From Puffinus mauretanicus (lineage: Eukaryota; Chordata; Aves; Procellariiformes; Procellariidae), in NCBI GenBank assembly GCA_023333565.1, contig JAJKFH010000553.1, forward strand, positions 744,001 to 808,000: a stretch of 64,000 bases of DNA, read 5' to 3'. The notes beneath the pieces were generated by a model. That model saw nothing but the letters and a program-made list of their open reading frames with translations. It was not told the origin of the DNA and did not search any database. Below are positions 1-12,020 of this stretch, one piece after another; the first letter of the stretch is position 1; each line of letters begins with the position of its first letter. A program made the translations under genes and the position numbers.

Positions 1-2531
1 AACTTTGCTCTAGGCATGCCAATCCAGGCTTCTCTTTCCTAGCTGAGTTTTGGAATGGTATATTAATCCAGAAACAATTAAATAAAGTCCCAGTATTATC
101 TGTTAATTATGAGGAAATAAGGAGTTATTTCAGTAATCCTACTATTGTTGTGTTCTGATTTTGCAGCTTCTAATGGAGTTGTGGTGCAGGACGTGGGGAG
201 GAGAAGAGAGGTGGATGTTGTTTGTAACTTTTGAGTACTCAGGATGCTTGAATAGATGACTTAGAGGAGTTAGCTTGATATGAGTGTGTGCAGGATGGAC
301 TGGCTAGATCTGAGCACAGTGTGACACTGTGCCCTTAATTTCTTGTCAGTGCATTTCATCAGTGAGCTAGTCCCCCTGTTTGTGCCTCTGTCTGTGTCTA
401 TTCTGCTGGGCTGTGCAGGTGCCGAGCCAAGCACTGCTCTGATGGCTTGATTCTTTACCTGAGGTACCAGCTGTTCCTCCAGAGCTGGGGCATTTGTGAA
501 ACACAGACTAGCACGTGGCTGAATGGTGGGATGTCTTATTTGTATGCACAAAAGCAGACTGGTGAGAATATCTCCCAAACTCAAAAGGGGGAAAAAAATT
601 TCCTTTCCCATGTAAGGAATTTGGAGAGCTAAGCGTTTGGCAGACACTTTCCCTGGCAAAGTGAATAAAGGAGAATCCAAAGGAAGAATCCACAGTAAGT
701 GCCCAGAGCTGGGTACCTCTTAAAACCTGTGGTGTATTCTGCTCATCGAAACAGCTTCTACTTTGGTCTCTGACCAAGTAGATGTTTGTGCTGCTATAGT
801 ATTAGTGCTCAGTAATAAATATCAATATACATAAATGCTTTCAGCAGATAGGAGTAGGAAATTGAGATGTTTGGAAGAAATTAGCAGCCAGGAACTTCCA
901 AACCTGTGGGCTCCTTTTCCTTTAAGACTTAACCTAAAAACTGTATTTTGAAATTGCGCTCACTATGTGGTACCTTTTTTGAGCTTCTCTTCCATTTGGC
1001 AAGTTTAGCAGCTCATTAGGGTCTCTTGCTTTTAGTTTGACTTGGGTGATGAACACTGTAAAGAATTGTGAGTTTATATTGGTACTAATAAAAATTGTAG
1101 CAGATAAACCCTGGCCTTTGAATGGTGTGACAATTATGCAACAAAACATATCCTCCAAGCTCAATCATGTAGTGCCCAGCTTTGTAAATGATGCTTTGTC
1201 ACTGGTCCAGTGTAACAGGATATAAAATTGATCACATCAGGTTTGTTCACTGATATTCAGCATATTTGGTGATCTCTCTGCAGCAGTGTGCAGGGGCTGA
1301 GGCATTAACCAAAAGCACCCTCCCACTTACTCTCCCTGTCTATCTTGCTGTGCTGTGCTGCTTATGAGCAGCAGGTGGGGTGAATTCTGTCCCCAGACTA
1401 AGCAGATGGCATGGATATTCCTATACTGTGTCTTTTACCTTGACTCAGTACTTTTTTTCAGGGTGAATTAGGGACAAGGAGGAAAATCCTTCCTCTGTTG
1501 GCTGTTCCTTTTGGTCTCCGCTCTCTCTGTTAAGCTACTGCAGTACTGTACTACCCTGTGCACTTCTCTAGCACACTCTGCAGCAGCATTTCTCTTGTCT
1601 TATCTAAGCAGTGGTGGATGTCACCGTATTGCTATAGCAGAGGTTGCAAGCGCATATTTAAACTCTGTGATGCCACCTGCTCTCCCTACACAGCATTTGA
1701 GCATGTGTGGCTTCTTTTCCTGCAGTCCCTGCACATAAATATTTAATACCCACAATGAAGCAGTAAGAATCCATTTAATTAGTCCAAATGCCACCATTCC
1801 TTCAGCATGTTAGATGGATTTGCAGGACTAAATGAGGCTTTGTACGCTGATAGCTGTGATGAGTGGGACCTGTGATCACATCAAGGCCTGGCTTCCTTGC
1901 TGCACAGCGAGGAGAACCCTCTGGGTTCAGTGGCTGCAGCACACACTGTCGCTCTGGTGTGGCGTGTCATTGCCCCAGATCACTCTGTGCAATGTGAGCT
2001 ACTGCTCTTCCTTCTACCAAGAGACAAAGCAAATTCATTAAGATACTCTTGAAAATGCAGTCTCACAGGATGCTGTTCACAGGGGCTCTGCAAAATGATC
2101 TCAGTCAGATAACGAATTTCAAAAGCAGGTAGGGATCCTTTACCTGCAAATGAAACCAGATTTTTTTCTAAATCTTAGACCCAAGCTGATTCAAATGAGG
2201 TCACAAAGATGCACTGTAACCAAGCCACATGCATTTCTAAACATATTTTACTTCATCAAGAGATATTTGTCAAAAGGAGAAATGATGCCTGCGCTCCCTT
2301 GCGAAGCCCAAGCTATCGTGGTTTGCTGAGTTGCCCATTGCTATTTAAGCATTTGCTGCTAGCTTTGATGCGTATTTTAAAGCTCTGTGTGAAGCAATGG
2401 CATGTTATTGTAAAGGGCACAGAATAACTTCTGCAGGGTGGTGCTTTTCTCATCAACTCCATTCTGTTTTCAAAGTGCGCTCTCACCCTCAGGGAAATGT
2501 TAGGCCACCTGCAAATGTGCTAGTTTGCTAT
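1..2531. other. Non-coding stretch, no recognised feature
   Basis: No repeat family, RNA gene or convincing exon was recognised. Open frames are short (at most 136 codons), overlap one another in several frames and have no domain-like composition. The sequence is moderately AT-rich and looks single-copy. Confidence 0.5.
2527..2531. repeat. Target-site duplication, left copy (LTR A)
   Basis: GCTAT directly abuts the LTR start and is repeated exactly at 3129-3133, directly after the LTR end. Confidence 0.7.
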
Positions 2532-2660
2532 TGTTGTGGTTTAACCCCAGCCAGCAACTAAGCACCACACAGCCGCTCGCTCACTCCCTGCCCCCGGTGG
2601 GATGGGGGGGAGAATCAGAAGAGCAAAAATGGGAAAACTCATGGGTTGAGATAAAGACAG

Positions 2661-2666
2661 TTTAAT
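2661..2666 (-). terminator. Polyadenylation signal of LTR A
   Basis: ATTAAA on the minus strand, followed within about 20 bases by the conserved motif that reads TTATCTCAACCC. The equivalent position in LTR C (28082-28087) carries the same signal. Confidence 0.55.
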
Positions 2667-2846
2667 GGGTAAAGCAAAAGCCGCACACGCAGGCAAAGCA
2701 AAACAAGGAATCTATTCACTCCTTCCTATCAGCAGGCAGGTGTTCAGCCATCTCCAGGAAGGCAGGGCTCCATCACGCGTAATGGTGACTTGGGAAGACA
2801 AACGCTATCACTCCAAACGTCCCCCCCCCTTCCTTCTTCCCCTAGC

Positions 2847-2852
2847 TTTATA
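2847..2852 (-). promoter_or_regulatory. TATA box of LTR A
   Basis: TATAAA on the minus strand, with a CRE-like ATGACATCAT (minus strand of 2861-2870) a short way upstream. This is the expected core-promoter arrangement in U3. Present-day activity is unknown. Confidence 0.6.
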
Positions 2853-3128
2853 TGCTGAGCATGATGTCATATGGTGTAGAATATCCCTTTGGTCAGTTGG
2901 GGTCAGCTGTCCTAGCCGTGTCCCCTCCCAGCTTCTTGTGCACCCCCAGCCTGCTCGCTGGTGGGGTGGGGTGAGGAGCAGAAAAGGCCTTGACTCTGTG
3001 TAAGCACTGCTCAGCAGTAACGAAAACATCCCTGTGTTATCAACACTGTTTTCAGCACAAATCCAAAACATAGCCCCATACCAGCCACTAGGAAGAAAAT
3101 TAACTCTATCCCAGCCAAAACCAGCAGG

Positions 3129-3133
3129 GCTAT
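3129..3133. repeat. Target-site duplication, right copy (LTR A)
   Basis: GCTAT matches 2527-2531. It supports an LTR end at 3128 even though the terminal bases have diverged from the usual ...CA. Confidence 0.7.
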
Positions 3134-6100
3134 ACTTCGTTGTTCTTAACGTTTTAAATCTAGTCTGGCTCCAGTGAGGTCTGGAGTGCACTCTCTTCAT
3201 CTGGTTATATAAACATAGCTGGATGCAAGCAGGCTCCCCCTGCATCCACTAAACATAGTGATGACGTGCTGGGCTTGTTCAGAGGCAAAATGGACAAAAC
3301 TCTTGGAAATGTCTGGAAGAGATCCTTCAAGGATGCACTAACACAGCTACATGACATACTGTAATATGCATGTGCATTTGTTTTTGAGGCTTTTCCTAGC
3401 TTTGTCTCATGTTACTAAGGCTTTCATCTACAGTTCCTTTGAAACACAACTTGTTGTCATAACACCAAAGACACTATCTGAATCAGGCTGAGTAACCTCC
3501 TGTAGTTCCTATGGTAACTGGATGCATTCTCCATTATCATAGGGACTTGCTTCAGTTTTAACAACACAACTGAATGGAGTGTACTGTTAAGGAGACAGGC
3601 TCATTTCAGTTAACTGCCTTGGAAACTGCCAGTCACATGGTCCCTATCACACAAGTCCACACAGATATTTGGTGCTGCTACTTCCCCAGTGAAAAGGCAG
3701 ACCATGAACATCCAGTGATTGTAAGCAAATGAATAAGGAAATCCCATTGACATTATGTATAAAGATGTGGTGAAACGTGCTGTGAAAGCAGAGGACCAGC
3801 TTCCAGTTAGAAGCACGGTGCTGCAATGGGAACAGGCCACTTTCATGACTTACATCATAGTTACATAACCATCGCATCCACTGGTTAAGCACAAGCACAT
3901 TCAGCATGTCCCTATCACAACGGTAGGTAAATTTGGTGTGTGTCACATAGCAGGAACAGAATGGAGTTCTGGTGAATCGTTTCTATTTAGACATTAAGTG
4001 TCCAGGGAATTGGGACAGATGAATGTAGCCATGACACATTGCTAACAAGTCTGACAGTGGTGCTGATTAAATTGCGTGTCATGGGTAGGACACAGAATAC
4101 AACAACATGGTATTTACTGAAAAGAAGGAAAGGGCCATCTGCAAGACAGAACCCAGCAGCTTCCAAGAAAAGTACAACGTCCCACACTCCCCCACAAAAA
4201 ACCAGAAGAGAATCAAAGTGGAGATAATTAAAGCAGATGATGCCAAATGCAGGTTTGTATGTCTCACCTCCACCCTAAGCTGATAAATGAGAAGGCAAAC
4301 CCATTTTCTGCCAGACTGAGACACTTGCAGGATACAGCAGGACAGTCAGATACCGTGCAGGGTACTAATGATACATCACTAGCTTTAAAGCATACAGCTG
4401 GGCTAAATAGAAATAATTTGTATTCATCTGCATCCTCTTTTTCACATTCTTTCTTGTAATAAAGTAGTAAACAAGCACTGTCTGTGTTCAGGCCAAGCCC
4501 TGGATGAAGAATAAAGGCAGGTCAGTCCTTAGAGGGAGAGACAATTTGGCAGTGTAAGATTGTTTCACTTTTCAGGGCTGTTGCAGATCTCTATGTAATT
4601 AGGAGGAAGTGCTATAGGTAAATACTGTATCTATTGCTTTTATGAGTGACTCAAAATCTAGAAGAGTAGTCCAAATTGTGCCTGGCTTAGTGTATCCTGT
4701 GAAATTATGGACAACAGGATCTGGTAAAAGGAAATGGTCTTCCTTCCCTCCATTATAGTCACATTTGCAATGGCTAAATCACTGAATAACAGGATTCAGG
4801 AATGCCAACAGGGCAAACGGGTATTGCTGCTATCTGAATTGCATCAAGTGAATGAATTGAAATCTGAGTGGGATGTTACCCTATTGCTGTCACAGCGACA
4901 GCTGAACCACTCGCTTGCTGGAGTTGAAATCATGTAATGCTACAGTTCCACAAAGTATCTAGAAAGTGAGAAAACCCCTTTCATTCTTCAAGTAGGCCTA
5001 GTAATGGATTAAAACAAGTATGTTTCTGCTGTTATGGTATAGCCCAATAATGCTGCCTTTGCAATCAGAGGACCTGTGGGCTGTGTGAATCATCATCATG
5101 TATCCTCAAATTACACAGAAATTCAGAACAAAAAAAGAAACTTGCTGAGGAGAGCTAGTAAAAAGGGTACCAATTCTGAAGCTAATGAGGAACTTAAAAT
5201 TAATCAGACATTCATATCCTGTTGGTGTATCATAGCATGGCCCAAGCTATGACAGTCTGACAGCCTCTAGAAAAAAGTTATCTTAATTGTCTGAGCTCAA
5301 AAAATAAATGGTTTTCTGAGGCTAGGAAGGATAATGCTGTGGCTCTAGTGTGACTCCAGTAGAAGAGGTCTGAGTGAGATATGACTAAAGAAAGGAGAAA
5401 TCCAGTCTGTGCCAGATATGCAGTCATTGGAATGATTGGTGGGTTCTCCCCACCAATACAATATTTTTTTTCTTTTCTGAATTTAGGTGAAACTGAGAAT
5501 GCAAAGGGATGATTTCAAGGCATGGGGAGTTTTGTTTCATTTCTAGCACATAGCCTGTGTCTCTTAGAAGAACTGAAAAATCTGTTTTCAACTGTCCAGA
5601 GGGGTTATCAGAACTTCCTGTATCTCACCTTGTTTTGAAGGGCAAATTTGATTTTATGGGAAAACAGTTAACCATATAAACTCAGTTCATTCTCATGGAG
5701 ATACTAGATGAAATGTCTAAGTACTATAAATGAGTATAATACTTTAGTAGACCTGGGTCACTGTACACCTCTTCAGGATCTGGCCCATGAGATTCCATTA
5801 TATGACACTTCTGAATCTCCTCAAAATGTGCTGTCAAAGTAAACATCTGTATAGCACTGTTCTGTTCGAATGAGGCTCCATAATCTCCAAATTCATAATC
5901 CTGGAGACCAACTGGATTTTATCTCCTGTTATATTTATATTCAATCATTTTTAAAGCATTAATACCCTGGGTATTTAACTGGTTATGATTCCTCTAAAAA
6001 GCATTAAACAAACCCAACTGTGTAAATGTGCTTAGCTCCCTTGTTGTCCTGGGAAAACGTGAGCTGCAGCATAAATTCAGAGGTTTTCCTGGGCTGTTTA

Positions 6101-6934
6101 ACTCCTTACTTCTTGATTAACATCCTCCACAGTTTGCATTGGTAATATTCTGCTGTTGCCAGGAAAGGAAAGATAGAAGCAGAAAGATCCAGCAGTCAAA
6201 GATCGCCGAGGGAAGTCTGCTGGCTCCTAGTTAATGGTATTAGAGCATCGTCCTGAGCTCCCTGTGTGCCAAGAATACTTGTGTTATTTTGGTAATCAAA
6301 CATAATTCATGCAGCTCAGTCTGTAATTCCTAGAGTGCTTTTCTCTGATGCAATTGTGAGTGAGTCTGCAGAGAACTCTTCCTATTTGCATTAACTCACT
6401 GATTGCTGGCACTAATAGGGAACACATGGCTTTGAAATTCTAGTAGATGTGCTAAACACAAGGGTAGCTCTAGATACTGCTTTCTTCTGTAGTTTATTTA
6501 CCAGACAAGACACAAATCATGAAGACTTGGGGTAGCTGTTAGTTTTTCAGCAGTTTCAGTAATTTCATATGAAAAGTCCGAGTTTTGAGGGAAAAAGTGA
6601 TGAGGTGGAAGAAATAGGGGAGACCCTCCAACATCCAATGGTGTGTATGTAGGGCACTCAGCTGAAATATGGGATGATTGGATTGAAGACCCTATTCTGG
6701 CTGACATAAATATTGTGCCTAATTGTATAATTGTATAGTCTAGAAAAAATGACCAAAACTGATGTTTCTCCACGGATTAGTTACTGTCACAATAAATGGG
6801 TGACCAGGCCAAAATCTGGTAGTAGAAGTATGCAAGAAGGGTAAAGTTGGGAGAAAGGAAGGATTCTATACTCCGCCATTATATATAGCAGCTTATTTTT
6901 CTATGTTCATGTGTGAAGTCTATGGCTGAAGTAT
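3134..6934. other. Non-coding stretch, no recognised feature
   Basis: No repeat family or exon was recognised in these 3.8 kb. Between about 4.9 and 6.5 kb even short open frames are nearly absent, as expected for AT-rich non-coding DNA. Confidence 0.5.
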
Positions 6935-7047
6935 TGTCGTGGTTTAACCCCGGTAGGGAGCTAAGCCCCACACAACCGCTCGCTCACTTCCCCCCTGGTG
7001 GGATGAAGGAGAGAATCAGAAGGGTAAAAGTGTGAAAACTCATGGTT
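6935..7047 (-). mobile_element. Truncated LTR end fragment (LTR B)
   Basis: The block starts with TGTCGTGGTTTAACCCCGG and stays alignable to the starts of LTRs A and C through the CCGCTCGCTCAC block, the GGTGGGATG block, the GAGAATC motif and AAAACTCATGG. It then departs abruptly. Only the R/U5-side end of a minus-strand LTR is present. The polyadenylation-to-TATA segment and U3 are missing, and no matching 5' end appears before the CR1 at 7411. It was probably truncated by deletion. Confidence 0.8.
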
Positions 7048-7410
7048 GTGCTCACATCTGAGTGCAACAGTGAGGCATCTGGCTGTCTGATGGCAGAAGA
7101 GACAGGACACAAAGATGGTCTGGATGCCATTGCAGAAGAGAGGTCTTTGGAGTTGTTCTTCTTGCCTTTCGATTGAACAACCAGAAGGCCTAGGTAGTTC
7201 AAAAAATATAAAAGATTTATTCCCTTGGCTTTGTGAGCCTTATTTGCCCACCCTCTGTAGTCCTTACAGGCCTATATCTGTCATGTTATTCGTTTCGCCA
7301 TCTTTGGCACTGATGTTGATACCAGGCATCTGTTCAATCTCTGGTACATGAAACACATTTGTGTGGCTTTTGCCAAGCTAGAGTTTGAGCTGGATCTCCA
7401 AAGTCATCAC
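7048..7410. other. Unassigned segment between an LTR fragment and a CR1
   Basis: This 363-bp segment links LTR B to the CR1 copy. It resembles neither the body of LTR A nor that of LTR C. It may be host flank exposed by a deletion, or a diverged LTR interior. Confidence 0.4.
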
Positions 7411-8000
7411 TATCATAGAATAGTTTGGATTGGAAGGGACCTTTAAAGGTCATTTAGCCCAACCCCCCTGCCATGGGGTTGCTCAGAGCCCTGTCCAAAC
7501 TGACCTTGAATGTTTCCTGGGATGGGGCATCTACCACCTCTCTGGGCAACCTGTGCCAGTGTTTCACCACCCTCATTGTAAAAAATTTCTTCCTTATATC
7601 TAGTCTAAATCTACCCTCTTTTAGTTTAAAACCATCCCCCCTTGTCCTGTCGCAACAGGCCCTGCCAAAAAGTTTGTCCCCATCTTTCTCATAAGGCCCC
7701 TTTAAGTACTGAAAGGCTGCAATAAGGTCTCCCCGAAGCCGCCTCTTCTCCAGGCTGAATAACCCCAATTCTCTCAGCCTTTCTTCATAGGAGAGGCGTT
7801 CCATCCCCTTGATCATTTTTGTGCCCCTCCTCTGGACACGCTCCAACAGGTCCATGTCCTTCCTGTGCTAAGGGCACCAGAGCTGGACGCAGTACTGCAG
7901 GTGGGGTCTCACCAGAGCAGAGTAGAGGGGCAGAATCACCTCCCTCGTCTGCTGGCCATGCTTCTGTTGATGCAGCCCAGGGTACGGTTGGCCTTCTACC
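7411..8000 (-). mobile_element. CR1 LINE, 5'-truncated
   Basis: The plus strand opens with ATCATAGAATAGTTTGG, the inverted CR1 3' terminus (ATTCTATGAT type), followed by the conserved 3' end with CCAACCCCCCTGCC and then inverted ORF2 coding sequence. The copy is about 590 bp and fades out after GGTTGGCCTTCT at 7997. This is the classic severe 5' truncation of CR1, which primes reverse transcription at its 3' end and usually makes no target-site duplication. It lies on the minus strand, like the flanking LTR. Confidence 0.92.
7454..7997 (-). pseudogene. CR1 ORF2 reverse transcriptase C-terminal remnant
   Basis: On the minus strand, 7855 to 7454 reads open for 133 codons and carries the CR1 ORF2 C-terminus: MDLLERVQRRGTKMI, then RELGLFSLEKRRLRG, then GRFRLDIRKKFFTMRV and WHRLPREVV. 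The same frame continues upstream as [15 protein letters not shown], but it is broken by an in-frame TAG at 7868-7870. A one-base-deletion-like frameshift follows near 7947. The usual stop after LSN is lost, so the frame runs on several codons into the 3' end. The RT palm with its catalytic aspartates and the endonuclease domain are absent, so the copy is dead. Confidence 0.88.
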
Positions 8001-8479
8001 TACACTGTTTCAGGCTTCTGCAGTTTTTCTGTCATTTGGTCTCCTTGCCTATGTGATGTTCTAAACTGCATATATTGCAGCATTCATTGCATTAGTACCA
8101 GTCCCGTATTAGTAATTGATTTGCTGTTTTCTGTTGCACCTGCCTCTCCTTTAGGAGATTACTTCTGAAGCAGATCTTTTAAAGGAGAAATCCTTTATAG
8201 CCCAGCTGCACATCTGGACAGGCCCCAACACTCTGTGACCCAGTGGTTGAAGGTCAGCTATTTTGGGGAATGACGGGAGTAGCAAGAAGTGGTTCATAAA
8301 CATGTGTGGAAGGAGATTTCTGGTAGTAGAGGGGTCTTTTATGTTCACAAAGGAAATGGGTTCAAGAGGCTGTAACGTAAGCTAGACAAATTCTAAACTC
8401 ATCCTGTATGAGAATGATTTGCAATTATGTGAAATCAGTATGTGGAAACCTAGTACCTGAAAAATGTGTTTTCCATCCA
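8001..8479. other. Non-coding stretch, no recognised feature
   Basis: Sequence between the CR1 copy and an older CR1/L3-like tail. The first few dozen bases could be a very diverged continuation of the CR1. Nothing else was recognised. Confidence 0.4.
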
Positions 8480-8594
8480 TCAGGAATTATGGCCTTGATG
8501 CTGGAATTGCAGGATGGATTTAAGCAGCCATAATTATGCAGCAGCTCAGAACAAGTGGTCAGAATGATCCTTTCTGGCCTTAAAAACCTATGAA
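8480..8594 (+). mobile_element. Old CR1/L3-like 3' tail
   Basis: The motif GATCCTTTCTGGCCTTAAAA followed by CCTATGAA resembles the 3' terminus of old CR1/L3-like LINEs of amniotes, which usually end in TCTGGCCTTAAAATCTATGA. The part upstream of about 8545 is too diverged to assign firmly, so the left boundary is approximate. Confidence 0.6.
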
Positions 8595-9608
8595 TTTACA
8601 GCAGCACAGAAAAATAGAGGCTCTCAGGCTCTTTCCTGATTTTTCAGGAAGGCTTTTTTGTCCTGGACAGTTTTTTCCCAATGCTGTTTTCTGCTTTGCT
8701 CCATCTACCACCTGACTTTCCCTTTTGGAATTACATGAGGAACAGCAATGTTTTCTGGCATTGTTCAAAGCCAGGGCTTATTCGTTCCTTCCCAGGAGTT
8801 TCTATGACATTATCTTTACAGTGTCAGGGAGATATTTTTACAATGGTTGCACACTTTTCTCTCCCAACCAGTTGATCTAATCTATCAGAAGCTTTTTTTA
8901 ATCTTTTGTTGGAAAAAAATTAGTAATTTTCTCTGCATTTTCTGTCTTCTTTAAAGGCAGGGAATGGACTAGAGTCACAGAATTGTAATAACTAATCTCT
9001 TCTTGTTCCCTTTATGTTAGGTATTATTATTAATACTTATCAGTCTATTGTGCCTGGGAAATTAAAAGGCCTGAAGTAGCCTGACAGGACTGAATGTTTT
9101 ACGTACGTTAGAAACTCAGCTTAGGAAAATTTATATCTTGGTCACAAGCATAAGAAACTGGAAGTGATTATGCATAAGTTTGAGAACTATATTTCAAACT
9201 GATTTTTTTTCTTGGAAATAAGCACTACAGTGATTAAAAAAAAGAAATGCAACTCTCTTCTTCCACAGGAAAGGTAGGAAGCCTAAGGAGAACCATACCC
9301 TAAGCAGTGATCGTTTATGTGCATGCTATTAGATAATTTCCTATGTAGGGAAAGAAACTATGGACTCAAGATCAATTTCAGCACACACCTCCAAAGATAA
9401 CAGAGGGTCTTTGAGCCTTCCATAAGGGAGCAATGCATCATGTTTGCAATATTGAGCCCTTTCTGTTTCAGTCAGAAGCGCTCACCACTTTTACCAAGAC
9501 AAGTTCTCTGAAAATTTCTGTCTCATTAAAAGTTTGACTTTTTTTCCTTGTTTGCTCTCCAAAATAATTTACTCTAAGCATTGTGCTAGTACTTGATAGA
9601 GAATCAAA
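8595..9608. other. Non-coding stretch, no recognised feature
   Basis: AT-rich unique-looking DNA with short T-rich and A-rich runs. No repeat family or exon was recognised. Confidence 0.45.
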
Positions 9609-9970
9609 ATCATAGAATCATGGAATGGTTTGGGTTGGAAAGGACCTTAAAGACCATCTAGTTCCAACCCCCCCCCCCGGCCTGCCACGGGCAGGGACAC
9701 CTTCCACTAGATCAGGTTGCTCAAAGCCCCATCCAACCTGGCCTTGAACACTTCCGGGGAGGGTGCACCCACAACTACTCTGGGCACCGTGTTCCAGTGT
9801 CTCACCACCCTCACAGTAAAGAATTTCTTCCTAACGTGTACTCTAAATCTACCCTCTTTCAGTTTAAAACTGTCACTATCACTACACTCCCTAATAAAGA
9901 GACCCTCCCTGTCTTTCCTGTAGGCCCCCTTTAAATATTGGAAGGCCACTATAACTTCTCCTTGGAGACA
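9609..9970 (-). mobile_element. CR1 LINE, 5'-truncated (second copy)
   Basis: The inverted 3' terminus, ATCATAGAATCATGGAATGG at the left edge, is followed by GGTTGGAAAGGACCTTAAAG and a C-rich tract, then ORF2 coding sequence. The copy ends near 9970, so it is about 362 bp long. It is on the minus strand and is more severely truncated than the copy at 7411. It retains a better 3' end, with the ATTCTATGAT-type terminus and a UTR of about 100 bp. Confidence 0.92.
9707..9949 (-). pseudogene. CR1 ORF2 C-terminal remnant (second copy)
   Basis: Eighty codons read open on the minus strand with the CR1 ORF2 C-terminal signature: FQYLKGAYRKDREGLF, then GRFRVHVRKKFFTVRV, then the terminal LDGALSNLI followed by TAG at 9707-9709. 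That stop is the normal ORF2 end, which the copy at 7454 has lost. The segment between ECSD and SFKLKEG is a few codons shorter than in the other copy, where DRTRGDG lies, which indicates an in-frame deletion. No catalytic domain is present. Confidence 0.88.
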
Positions 9971-12020
9971 TAGGGCGATTCCATACAGAAGACATTAAAT
10001 GTGTATTTAACTAGAGATCCTCTGTACAGAAAGAAGTTATTTGAAGTTACTGTGATTAAATGATGTATTTCAGTCTTCATCAACAACTAATTTTCCTTCA
10101 CAGAAAATACCCAGAGCAAACATTACTCTGAAATTTTTTAATTACTTTTTCCACGCTGAGTTATTTGTTATGAACTTTCTGTCTTTCAGCATCTTCTTCT
10201 GTTAGATTAAATCTCATTTTCCCACTCGAATGATGTAGTGTGAATGGAATCAGCACTTTCTGTATTTAGAACAAATCTGGTTTTTTCGCATTATTAAAGT
10301 GTGATAAAATAGGAAAAATGTTTCTCAGGAATCCTGGAGCATGTTTGACTTTTCTGTTTCTTTTTTTACAAAAGCTATAAATGCTTCTCAATTTAAACCT
10401 ATGCAAACACAGTAACTGAGGTACAATTGTTCTCCAACTGCAAAAGGAAAAGGAATCTTGCTTCAGTACCATGTATAAGTAGGCCCTCCATAATCTTGTC
10501 CAACTGGCCCAAGGCCACAGCTACTCATAACATGAAATATATTTAGTCAACAATATTCTATGCTTTGACCTAAAAGGTTAATATTAGCAAAACTGACCAA
10601 TTACCTTTAGGTGGAATCTATTGGCACACAAATAGAAATCAATATGAAATAGGCATTACTATTTTTCTGGGTGTATATATATAAATTAGTAGAAATAAGA
10701 GAACAAAGAAGTAACAAGTCCAGAGCTATGTCCAAAGCTATGCCTACAGTTAATTCTTTGGCATTTGGGTTTCAATAGCTTGCAGGATTTTGATATGTCT
10801 TTGGTGACCAAATTCCCCTTCTGTAGTTCTTAAAAACAAACTTATTTTGAACAGAATTTCTTTGAAGGGGTTGGGGGAGGTCTGATCTCTGGACTGAGGA
10901 AGTTATGGTTTACTTCCAAAAGTGAGTCTGGCTTCTCCCACTTCCTGTCTTGCAAGCTGAGAGTCAGAGATGCTGGTTGTAAGCCTAGCATATATTTCAT
11001 ACTTGTAATGAGACTTTTGGGCTCTGGGAAGAGAAATCCCATCTCCAAAAGACTAAGTTTAAAGATAGGAAGCATGATTGTAATAGTAAGCCTCTCATGA
11101 TGATGACTCAGTTCTCATTCTGATGCTGTCAGAAACTCACTGGATTATCGTAGGAAGGTCATTCAATCTCTGAACAAGCCTACTCTCTTAGGGCTTCTGG
11201 ATATTACTTGTACATAAACAACCATCTTTGTCTGGAAAACCAGTAGTGAAAAAAAAAAAAACAACTCCTCCACAAGAATGCGTTAAAAGCTTTTTTTTCC
11301 ATGAGGAAAGATAGCTTTTAGCTGTCCCGAACTAAGTCAATGGCTTCCAGATATGGCCTCATTCCAGATACCAAATAGAAGTGGAAAATTTCCCACCCTT
11401 TTAAATAAGAGCCAAGTCAGTATAGATCTTAGCAGTTTGATGCAAAGCTGGGACAGGATCTATTAACTTATATCAGCTGAAGATCTTGTTTCTTACTGTA
11501 CTACAGAAACCTAGGACTGCAGCTTTTGGTGCTTAGCTAAAGGACCTTAGCTGAAAGGGGTTTATTTTTTCAGTGGTAAAACAAGCTGTCTCCCAGGCGT
11601 GCTGTCTGACATTGATTAGACAAAAGTTGTGCTGAAGCCAGTACATTCTATCAAAGGTTTTGTGCCTTCCAGTAGAGCAGGACATGTAAAGCACTTTATG
11701 TGTAAAAAGAAATATTAATATTTAAGCTAAAAGTCACAGGGGAAAAAAAAAATCTAATAACCAGAAACAGCTTTAGGTGCATATTCTTTTTTCCTGAACT
11801 TGCAAAAAGTTTGGGGCTCTATGTGTATCTTGCAGTTATTAAAAGGAAAACATTTAAAGGTCTCTAATGTAGCACAGACTCTATTGTGTTTGGAAACAAG
11901 AAATGTTTGATCGCTGCTGTGGGAAAGTCTTTGGCTTGGCTGCCTTGTGCCAGTTTGGTATCAAAGCTGGACTTGATTGCTTTGCTTGTATGCAGTGCTT
12001 GGGAGTCTATTAGTGAATCA

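Larger units (their letters stand above)
2532..3128 (-). mobile_element. Solo LTR of an avian endogenous retrovirus (LTR A)
   Basis: The 597-bp block begins on the plus strand with TGTTGTGGTTTAACCCCAGC, the inverted 3' end of an LTR family very common in bird genomes, and closes with the inverted 5' end, degenerated to CCAGCAGG. The same 5 bp, GCTAT, lies immediately before it (2527-2531) and after it (3129-3133), which fits a target-site duplication. Read on the minus strand it has an LTR layout: U3, a TATAAA box at 2847-2852 with a CRE-like ATGACATCAT just upstream (2861-2870), then an ATTAAA polyadenylation signal at 2661-2666. No internal retroviral genes and no second LTR flank it, so it is a solo LTR left by LTR-LTR recombination. 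A 5-bp duplication suits ERVL-type integration, but the class is inferred. Open frames inside it are not genes. Confidence 0.88.

Noticed and set aside
2808..3245. 145-codon minus-strand open frame
   Set aside because: Mostly lies inside LTR A and crosses its boundary, so it is an artefact of LTR sequence.
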